Made by a program: the position numbers and the translations under genes. Positions 56,871 to 64,000 of a stretch of DNA of 64,000 nt are shown one piece after another. Source of the stretch: Carposina sasakii. Lineage: Eukaryota > Arthropoda > Insecta > Lepidoptera > Carposinidae. The DNA lies in contig CP053169.1 in the NCBI GenBank assembly GCA_014607495.2, positions 6,138,001 to 6,202,000 of the forward strand. The letters are read 5' to 3'. The stretch's first letter is position 1, and the number at the start of each line of letters is the position of its first letter. A model generated the notes under the pieces. The model made no database searches. It saw only the letters and a program-made list of their open reading frames with translations, and was not told the origin of the DNA.

Positions 56871-57600
56871 TGTGTCACTATTTGAATAGCATTTGACTAA
56901 CAGGTTCTACCCTTAAGCCCTTAGGATTGGTTCATATCTGACGGAAAATGCATCGAGCGTATCTCCAGATACAGGCAAACGCACTAACGGATCATCGGTT
57001 CAATGTGAAAGGTTGAATGTTTTGTCATATATTTAAATGTTCTGACGTTACGCGACCGACAAATACGCGACGGATTTTTCGTCAGATATGAACCGACCCT
57101 TAGACGAACAAATCTGTCGCGTTGCATGATTCGCTTGTGCGTACAACTGTGATCGATGTTCGTTAGTGGTACGAACTCGCGAAACATGCTGTTGCGTATC
57201 ATGTAAGTATCCTGCAACGCAACAAATTTGTTTGTCGGTGCGTCGGGGCTTTCTTTCCAGTTTCACCTAGTATCTTTATAAACATAAAGCATTTTGACAG
57301 TTTCTTTAATGGCGTTTTTTACTACTATTCATTATGTTAAAAGCTATTGATTTTTTTTGGGTTAATTTCTACCCACTTTACTATTATCTAAGTGAAATGC
57401 CAGTGGATAGTAAGAAATGGGCTATAAGCATAGTAATAACTAATCTTGTACAAAAGCACGCACTTTATATTTAGTTTTTAATTTTGACTCGAGGGGGGGG
57501 GGACTTTATCTATTTTTTACTAACACGCATCCAGCAAAACTTGTGTTTATTTCATACCACCAAAATAATGTCGAAACTAATACACAATTACAATTTCCAG

Positions 57601-57718
57601 TTTTCGCAAACTCTTTACTGAGTCTGATATCACCGTGGGATCATTCCCGCGCCGTTCGCTCTCAACGTTCGCGAACAAAATGGCCGCGTCCGGTCCACCC
57701 CCCACCACCGCCTCGTAG
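57601..57718 (+). CDS. Rilpl: RILP-like protein, coding exon 8 (in-phase reading)
   Basis: Follows the acceptor caatttccag. In the phase delivered by exon 7, the first base closes Phe and the exon continues FRKLFTESDITVGSF then PRRSLSTFANKMAASGPPPT and TAS, with TAG at 57716-57718. Joined to exon 7 this yields SGIRKFFRKLF, the basic C-terminal motif of the RILPL family, so the splice is well supported. The stop follows a run of six C (57698-57703). One base fewer in that run would connect to the long protein-like frame 57704-58436, so this stop may not be the natural end. Confidence 0.75.
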
Positions 57719-58436
57719 GCATTCCGACCCCAGCGCCACCTCGCGAGCGGCGAACCAACACCGGCGGTACTCAGACATCAACCGACCCACGTCCAAACTA
57801 GACCTTAGGCAGGAACTTCAAAACTTGAACATAAACAACCGGGAATTCAACGAATGGCTAGGTGAAAAGTTCGAGGAAAAGGATGAGATTGATTTAGATG
57901 ATAGATTCTATCATGATATACCGCTTCAGAGATCCGTTTCGTTAGATCGGGGCATCGATATATCTAACTGTTTGCAGTCTCTTGTGTATGAGAGCGAAGG
58001 CAGTGGTTCTATGTGGACATTACATTCCTATGATAGAGATAGCTTCGTTGAACAGTACAGAAGTTTTGAAGATATTCCAACTTCTCCTATAGTGAGAAGC
58101 AGACGTGTATCTTTCGATTTTGATTATGCGTTAGGACGTAATCCGGCTTTGAATGTCTTAAAGCATAGTTACAAAGGTGTAGATGGTCCAGGCCCTAGCA
58201 TATCACCACAGATAAAGAAGCTACAGAGAACCTTCAGTAATACTGCCGATGCTAAGGACTTAAATAAATGTCTCGAAAAAATAGAAAATGAAAAAGAGGA
58301 GGAAGTTAAAACTCTTCAATATAGGAATATAATCATGCCACGGGCTCATAGTAATCTTAACATTAATGCAAAACACGTTACTATGAAAAGAAACTTGTCA
58401 TTTACGTTTGCTAGCAGAAATGCAAATGACGGATAA
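57704..58436 (+). CDS. long protein-like frame continuing the RILPL terminal exon (shifted)
   Basis: Immediately after the C-run the next frame is open for about 243 codons with strongly protein-like content: RRHSDPSATSRAANQHRRYS, KLDLRQELQNLNINNREFNE, WLGEKFEEKDEIDLDDRFY and SRRVSFDFDYALG. It has RRXS and RXXS sites (RRHSDPS, RRYSD, RRVSF) of the kind phosphorylated by basophilic kinases and bound by 14-3-3 proteins. The same frame is open back to 57543, but its N-terminal part there is not conserved-looking. It ends in TAA at 58434-58436, and another protein-like frame starts at the same place. I do not recognise the family. It is either an extended RILPL C-terminus with indels or a separate overlapping exon. 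Confidence 0.55.
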
Positions 58437-59116
58437 CATTTGAAGTTCGGAAACCAAAAGAAAATGCTCCGGAAGTCAAAGACAATTTAAATGCAGTTTC
58501 CGCCAAAGTTGAAGTAGAATCTATCGAAAAAGGTCTACGTCAAAGAAAACCAGGTATCCCTGCCATAATGGCAAATCCGAATATCAAAAAACTAGGTCCG
58601 AATTTGAGAAAAGAAGTGTTACTGAAACGTATGACGACACATTTTAAAAGCTGCGAAGACTTATTCGCAAAGCACCAAGATAACCTAACGAGGCGAAAAT
58701 CAATGGATGCTCAGACATCATCAACTACCTCGTCAAAAGACAATATTAATAAGATAGACAAACAGACGATTTCATGCTCCCCGTATATAAGAAAGGACGT
58801 CGACAGGTTGACTTCAAGCGGTGTTGCCAAAAACGAAACGGATACTCCCACTAATTCTTCCAATTTAGTAGAAATAGGTAGAAACTGTGATTGTCGAATT
58901 TGTAGTGAGGACGAGGATATAGATGATAATAGATCAGTTATTCGTAGGTTTATAAACACGACATTTATAAATGTGGTTTCTTGTAGAGAATTTGGTAGGA
59001 ATTTGACATATTGGGATGAGAATAACAATCTGAACGACAGCGAATTATACATCAACGTGATGAAGATTTTGAAATTGATGCTCGGTCTATGGTTGAGACA
59101 TTTAGATCACAATTGA
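58434..59116 (+). CDS. second shifted continuation of the terminal exon
   Basis: From 58433 a new frame reads ITFEVRKPKENAPEVKDNLN, a KPGIPAIMANPNIKKLGPNL segment, KRMTTHFKSCEDLFAKHQDN, a Ser/Thr-rich middle and CDCRICSEDEDIDDNRSVIR, then reaches TGA at 59114-59116. The first ATG is at 58568, but codons upstream look equally coding. Near 59056 a third frame offers a more natural end (DEDFEIDARSMVETFRSQLN, TAG at 59137), again one base away. No family recognised. Confidence 0.5.
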
Positions 59117-59174
59117 ATTAGAGAGAAAATACATTATTGCGCTTGATAAATGTATATATATACGTTGCTACATT

Positions 59175-59180
59175 AATAAA
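59175..59180 (+). terminator. polyadenylation signal AATAAA
   Basis: First AATAAA downstream of the terminal exon, 38 bases after the last candidate stop. More AATAAA-like motifs follow near 59685. The cleavage site is not determined. Confidence 0.45.
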
Positions 59181-60849
59181 TATTTAAAATTCATGGAAGA
59201 GTACATATATATGTTATAAATTTTATTGTATTATTAACTGTGAGCACGTAAAGTATTCTTTTAATATTTCTCTCTTCGCCTGTCGTCGACTTGTCAATTC
59301 CTTATTAATCTATACAAGTGTGAATGTAATTGTCTATGCAGAAAATATCTGTAATAATACTAATAATAACAAACGTTGTGTTGCCATAACACAACGTTTC
59401 TTATTATTTATGATAAAATTACCATTTTTGGTGTGCAAATGCATGGACAAAGTGACTGAAACGTTATAGGGCTGTGTAATGTGTATGTGTGACATTATTA
59501 GGTAAATTATATATGTAAACATATATAATCAATTGTTGTATATAGCTAATATCACCGGATTCAAGTTTATATTGCAAAATTACTTCAGCTAAGATATATA
59601 CCAGTAAAGTGTTTGTAATATCTGTCAAATTAAACATTGTTTACTTTTATTATTAATCAAGCCTTTAGATTACAAATAAATATGTTTTTATTCTATAGCA
59701 TTTGATTCACATTCCATAAGAAAATCAATTATATTAAGTTTCCCTAAAATTAATACTACATTATTTTTATAAGGCACATGCAGTGTATTTTTAATAAAAC
59801 TTGAATTTCGGTGAAATTAGTATCATAAAATTATCTTTTGATGTTATTATTACGAGTATCATTGTCTATGATTGGAAGTGAGTGCCATTTAAAATCGGTC
59901 GGAACAATACGAAAGTTACATATCTACTTCGATCGATTTTTCACTTTTGGAAGATATAGACGTTATGCATAAGTATATTAATTTTGTATATCTTATACCA
60001 TTTGGCACTTAGCACCTATGAAGAAAAGAGAAAATGTCATATAATAGAGCACGTATACGTTAGGTGTTTGTTACCTAAAGCGGTAAACATTTTTATTTTT
60101 TTGTAATCACATCCCATACAAAAGGGCAACGCCCATCTTGGCTGTAAGATCCATTTTACGCTTTCACATATAAAAATAAATTTCATTTGTAAGTTAAAAA
60201 TAATTCGCTTAAATATGACGCATAAATAAAATGGCGCATATTCGGTCGCAAATAGTTAAGAATTGGGCATTGTCCTTTATTCACGAGCATTGTTTCTTTT
60301 GTATCTTAGCTATAAGAATAATGGACACAAGCAAATTAAACATAAACAACACAAGCGAATTAAACATTAACACTAATGTATTATCAATAGCAGAAATACA
60401 TGAATCGGAAATTGTTAGACGTTAACGGTATTATTACTACTAAACTGTTCAAAAATGACATTTGACAACAAAATGTATGGAATATCTGTCAGATTTAGAC
60501 AATTTTTCAATTATTTTGTGATAATACAGTTAATTTTTAACGTAACATAAAGGTTAGCTAATGTGGCCTAAATATTGTTGTTTTTATATTTTAACAGACC
60601 AAGAATGGTGTCATACTATTTAAATTATTTAAAAGCTTTATAGATTTATATTTAAGTTACCGTGCATATAGTAAAGTATCAATAGTATAAGCTCAAACCT
60701 GGTTTTTTACTTTTTATTTTATAATTGACAATAAAATGTAATATCAAAAAGGTACTGTACAACTATTCTATATGATGTTAGCCTTTAGGTTTTCTATTAT
60801 AGTCACTATAGCAAACTGTTTGATCAGTAGTTAAGCATACACACATCAG
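59181..60849. other. 3' flank / intergenic, no gene recognised
   Basis: AT-rich. Contains an ACACAACGTTTCTTATTATT / AATAATAACAAACGTTGTGT inverted repeat near 59355-59408 and short open frames without any coding signal. Part may belong to a long RILPL 3' UTR. Confidence 0.45.
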
Positions 60850-60990
60850 CCTATTGCAGTCCACTGCTGGACGTAGGCCTCCCCCAGCCTCCGCCACAAG
60901 GCCGCCGCCCTCTTTAACTCATCGGTCCATCTGGCCGGAGGGCGTCCAACGTTACGCTTGCCGAGGCGCGGTCTCTATTCGGGAACCCGC
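60850..60990 (-). mobile_element. LINE-type 3' scrap
   Basis: TTGCAGTCCACTGCTGGACG, a TAGGCCTCCCCCAGCC segment and CTGGCCGGAGGGCGTCCAAC, in the standard order for this common lepidopteran repeat. Confidence 0.6.
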
Positions 60991-61041
60991 TTACATCTTA
61001 AAACAAACATAACATACTATTAGTTTAGTTAAAATACTAAT

Positions 61042-61142
61042 TGACCCAGTAGCTCAGCGGTAAGAGCGCTGGCTCGGAATGCATAGGTCGTGGATTCGAT
61101 TCCCACTCGGGTGAAGAATTTTTTCCATTTCTTTATTAATAA
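61042..61142 (+). mobile_element. tRNA-derived SINE, family B (tRNA-like head intact)
   Basis: CCCAGTAGCTCAGCGGTAAG (box A region) and GGATTCGATTCCCACTCGGG (box B region) at tRNA spacing, followed by GAAGAATTTTTTCCATTTCT and TTATTAATAATTTTA. Other copies in the window have the same 3' body, so it is a SINE rather than a functional tRNA gene. The acceptor ends do not pair cleanly. Confidence 0.7.
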
Positions 61143-62690
61143 TTTTATAGTTAAAATACGTCAAAAGTACTATAGATTGAGTGACGTTTTTGACTAATAG
61201 TAAGTCTACCTACTGATCAAACAATTTTCCTTATGTAGTGTAATTTGTAAACCTTCTTTGAATCCTACTTCTTATAAATTAAACTCTACTCTAGACTCTT
61301 GACTTTCCAAATGTACGTATGTATAGTCTGTACAAACAAACGTAATCTGTGTAGGACTATGTCAACTGTATCATCCTATTGAAGTGTATTGCAAACTTGT
61401 TCAGATAGGGTTGGTATAGTTTGTACCAGAGTATTAGAAATTCTACCGACCTTTCTTTTTCAAATAAGGAAATACTCGAAATTTTTTAGGCATACTTGCG
61501 CAAACTGCCTAAATCCTGGATTACTTATTGTCTACACTACTTGATTACACTTTTTTTTCTTTAATTGTTTTAAAAAAAGAGCAGTAACATAATACCGTCT
61601 ATATATAATTGATATTTAGGCAGCTATGTACGAGTACAAGGGGTCCTATATTTAACCACACATAGAATACAAAATATGTATTATGATGTTAACTAGATAT
61701 ACTAACATCATTATTATAGTTTCTATCTTGGCTAGGTCATTATTACAGTTTTTCATATTTAGCAGTATTTATACAAGAAAGTAAGAAATTTTACTGTTCG
61801 GTACATAGAAAATTATTTTTGTTTACAATTGAAAACTTTGTATTTTATAAGAAAAGTTGTTTTCCTCAACACTGTATTTTACTCTTTAATCCTAGTCACA
61901 GTATTACTGGGTACCATTATGAATTATTATGGAAGTTTCAAGCGTTTTTATCTTTGTGGCAGCTTTACGATGACGGTTTGTAACAACTTGAGTCGTTCTA
62001 TTTGGTTTATAAAACATCAATGTATTATTACGATTTATGTCGTAGATGTGTTTTATACTCTGTATTTAAAAGGTCAAAGGTTAAAGCTGCTTTCCTACCA
62101 GAGACGAGCTAATACGTTGCTACGGATGCCTGTGATATTCGAGTCGATGATGTCGATGAATTGATGAATATCAAACGTATCTGCATAGTTGCATTGCATA
62201 TGTACCCATAGGACTCTGGTGGAAAGACAGTCAAATCCTATCTGATCTTAGTATTCCAAAATAATTACATAGTTAAATAAAAATAACAACATTTTCTTTA
62301 TGGGTTTTTGGGAACATAAATTAGATCGTGTAAAATTGTTTTTATTTTTTTAACACCCACTTAGTGTATTTTTGATCCTTAAATATTGTATGTTTATATA
62401 GGAGTATTGAAGACAATTATTGGTACCTAATATTTATAAGTTGACGGTGTCAAAATAATTATATATCTGTTTGTATTAAGCAAAAATTGTTTTCTTTTTT
62501 ATTTTAATATTAGAGAAAGAATTGAGTGAGGTATTCGTGTACCTATGTTTCTATATGAAAACATACCTACCCACATAACGCAACTACTTTGTACGATATA
62601 AACCTTGCAGTAAGAATGATACTTGCAACTATGAAAAAATAATTATCAAAATCACAATTGCTTTATTACTTTATCATGGAAATAACACAT
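61143..62690. other. intergenic, no gene recognised
   Basis: AT-rich. A 111-codon open frame at 61829-62164 is Phe/Tyr/Leu-rich by composition and has no supporting signals. Confidence 0.4.
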
Positions 62691-62693
62691 TAA

Positions 62694-63389
62694 GGGCCGA
62701 TTTTTCTAAACGTCAGATAGCCCGAGAATAAAGTTGATGCTGTCTTCGTCAAAACTTAGTCTAAGGCCGCACTACGGCAAAACCGCACGGCAGACCGCTT
62801 CCATTGGTTTCCTTTAGGCTTAATTTACACCGCCGCGGAATGGAACGAAAGCGATTTTTTGCAACGAAATCGTATATAGCATAATGAACTATATATCATC
62901 AGCGTAAATTTCCAAATTCCGATACGTCAAATCACCGGAGAATTCTCAAGAATGCGCGAGGATTCCGCGGAAGACGCGCGTCAAATTTTTTGGCTCTTAT
63001 TTAATTAGTGTGTTACACCATTGATATAAAGTTCATTATGCTATATACGAATACGTAGCAAAAAGTCGCTTCCGTTCCATTCCGCGGCGGTGTAAATTGG
63101 GCCTAAAGGAAACCAATGGAAGCGGCCGCATTGACGGTTTTTCGCGCGACTGATTTTAAAACCGCGTTTTGTTACATGGCTAGCGGGTAAAAACGAAATT
63201 TGAGGTCCATAGAACTTATATTCGCGGTTTTTAACCGTAGTGTGAGCGTCTCGAGCGGTTTTGCGGTTACGCGGTTAAACGCTTGCGAGAAAAAACCGTA
63301 GTGCGGCCTGGCACTTAATCATGATAGAGAGACAGAAGCATCAATTTTATTGTTCTGCTAGGCTATCTGACGTTTGGAAAAATCAGCCC
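62694..63389. mobile_element. TIR element with TAA duplication (PIF/Harbinger-like MITE)
   Basis: Ends GGGCCGATTTTTCTAAACGT and the complement of ACGTTTGGAAAAATCAGCCC, flanked by TAA (62691-62693 and 63390-63392), the typical 3-bp target of PIF/Harbinger elements. It is itself split by the element 62764-63309. Confidence 0.7.
62764..63309. mobile_element. inner TIR element nested in the previous one
   Basis: AGGCCGCACTACGG at the left and its complement at the right. Inside lies a third pair of long arms: CCATTGGTTTCCTTTAGGC then ATTTACACCGCCGCGGAATG at 62801-62850, facing their complements at 63070-63122. The arms also match around TATATAGCATAATGAAC. No coding capacity. Confidence 0.65.
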
Positions 63390-63665
63390 TAAATGGTTTT
63401 CAGAGACTCCAATAACATTATCCAAGTTGCGTTTGAGTATTCTTACAGGATAGATCGTATATGTACCTACCCACTTAAATTACTTATTTAAATATTAAAA
63501 GTTGAACTGTTCGGAATCCAAAAAAAATGTGGGTATTTAATCAACTTAGTATGAAATGAACTGCATCCATTAGAATAAATGTTATATAAGATAATCTAAT
63601 ACCTACCTACCAATTTATAAGTATTACCCTAGATATTGCAAGATAGTATGGTAAATACATCCGGG

Positions 63666-63719
63666 TTGTCCAACCTGTCGGACCACAAGCAGGTGATCAT
63701 TCACTACATACAGGCTGAG
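63666..63719 (+). CDS. weak exon-like segment, unidentified
   Basis: A short stretch with coding-like codon use: SGLSNLSDHKQVIIHYIQAE, ending GAG|gtctgt. A start at ATG 63648 or an acceptor at TGCAAG (63637-63642) is possible. I do not recognise the protein. It could be the first exon of a gene that lies beyond the right edge, or chance. Confidence 0.25.
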
Positions 63720-64000
63720 GTCTGTAATTTTTGAAATTATCTGTACACGTCGCATACTTTGGACCGGTTAAGGTCAAGTCAGTCAAGTTCAGCGCAGGTT
63801 CTGACCCACATACCGGCGACTTTCTTTGATTGCTTACTAACGCTTGTATTCTGAGTGTAAGACTACCCTCATTTGAGGAAGTAAGTATCTTAAATCTTCG
63901 ATGTAAAGGTTGGTGAAGGTTGAGGTTTAGAGTATGAGAAAAGACTCATGATAATATGGTCCAGGGGAGAGGTGCGCGGTGAGCGTAGATGCTTGATGTT

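Larger units (their letters stand above)
53095..57600 (+). other. RILPL intron 7 (4.5 kb)
   Basis: Runs from gtgagt to caatttccag. It contains a repeat element (53384-54228), a perfect 33-bp palindrome (54678-54747), a duplicated AATTAAAGTACGGTCGC segment (55215-55325) and a GC-rich coding-like island (56690-56870). Confidence 0.55.

Noticed and set aside
61050..61120. A functional tRNA gene
   Set aside because: The same tRNA-like head with an identical 3' body occurs at three other places, and the acceptor stem does not pair cleanly, so it is a SINE.
61829..62164. 111-codon hydrophobic ORF as a membrane protein
   Set aside because: Phe/Tyr/Leu/Ile content is what AT-rich DNA gives; no splice or start context and no recognisable family.

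Overview
The window looks like nuclear DNA of a moth or butterfly (Lepidoptera). It is AT-rich and studded with (TAGG)/(TACC)-type short repeats, carries many short Helitrons that start A|TC and end CTAG|T, and holds tRNA-derived SINEs, BEL/Pao and Ty3/Gypsy LTR elements and a host gene with GT-AG introns. There are no operons, ribosome binding sites or CRISPR arrays. All calls come from reading the sequence; no database search was run.

Layout. 1-7200 is repeat-rich intergenic DNA holding one exon-like GC island on the minus strand (892-1037). That exon encodes the helical Rab-binding segment typical of rabphilin / synaptotagmin-like proteins. 7206-22290 is a nested transposon block. A deletion-riddled BEL/Pao element was broken by a Ty3/Gypsy element of CsRn1 type (8606-12558, ATCT target duplication), by a second, larger Ty3/Gypsy element (13367-20514, TAAT/ATAAT duplication), and by a roughly 0.8-kb TIR element (20968-21781). 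Each LTR pair differs at about one site by eye, so both insertions are young, although both copies are coding-defective. The larger element has CACT-loop hairpins in its leader and a 36-bp hairpin minisatellite before its 3' LTR.

24200-59180 is one plus-strand host gene, a RILP-like (RILPL) Rab effector. Seven coding exons plus a long terminal exon can be placed (24314-24583, 29041-29158, 31477-31616, 47960-48034, 50427-50525, 51126-51308, 52969-53094, 57601 onward). The RH1 coiled-coil region is in exons 1-2, the RH2 Rab-binding helix in exon 6 and a basic GIRKFF tail across exons 7-8. Introns carry Helitrons, SINEs, MITEs and large inverted repeats. Splice phases agree except between exons 5 and 6, and the terminal exon stays protein-like for about 1.5 kb only if reading shifts frame about three times. 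This means unpolished assembly indels, a decaying allele, or an overlapping reading frame.

59180-64000 is intergenic, with a LINE scrap, a SINE, a nested set of TIR elements and one weak exon-like segment near the right edge. I see no prokaryotic-type system. The most unusual material is the structured RNA in the larger Gypsy element, the frame behaviour of the RILPL terminal exon, a chimeric Helitron, and several long near-perfect inverted repeats.
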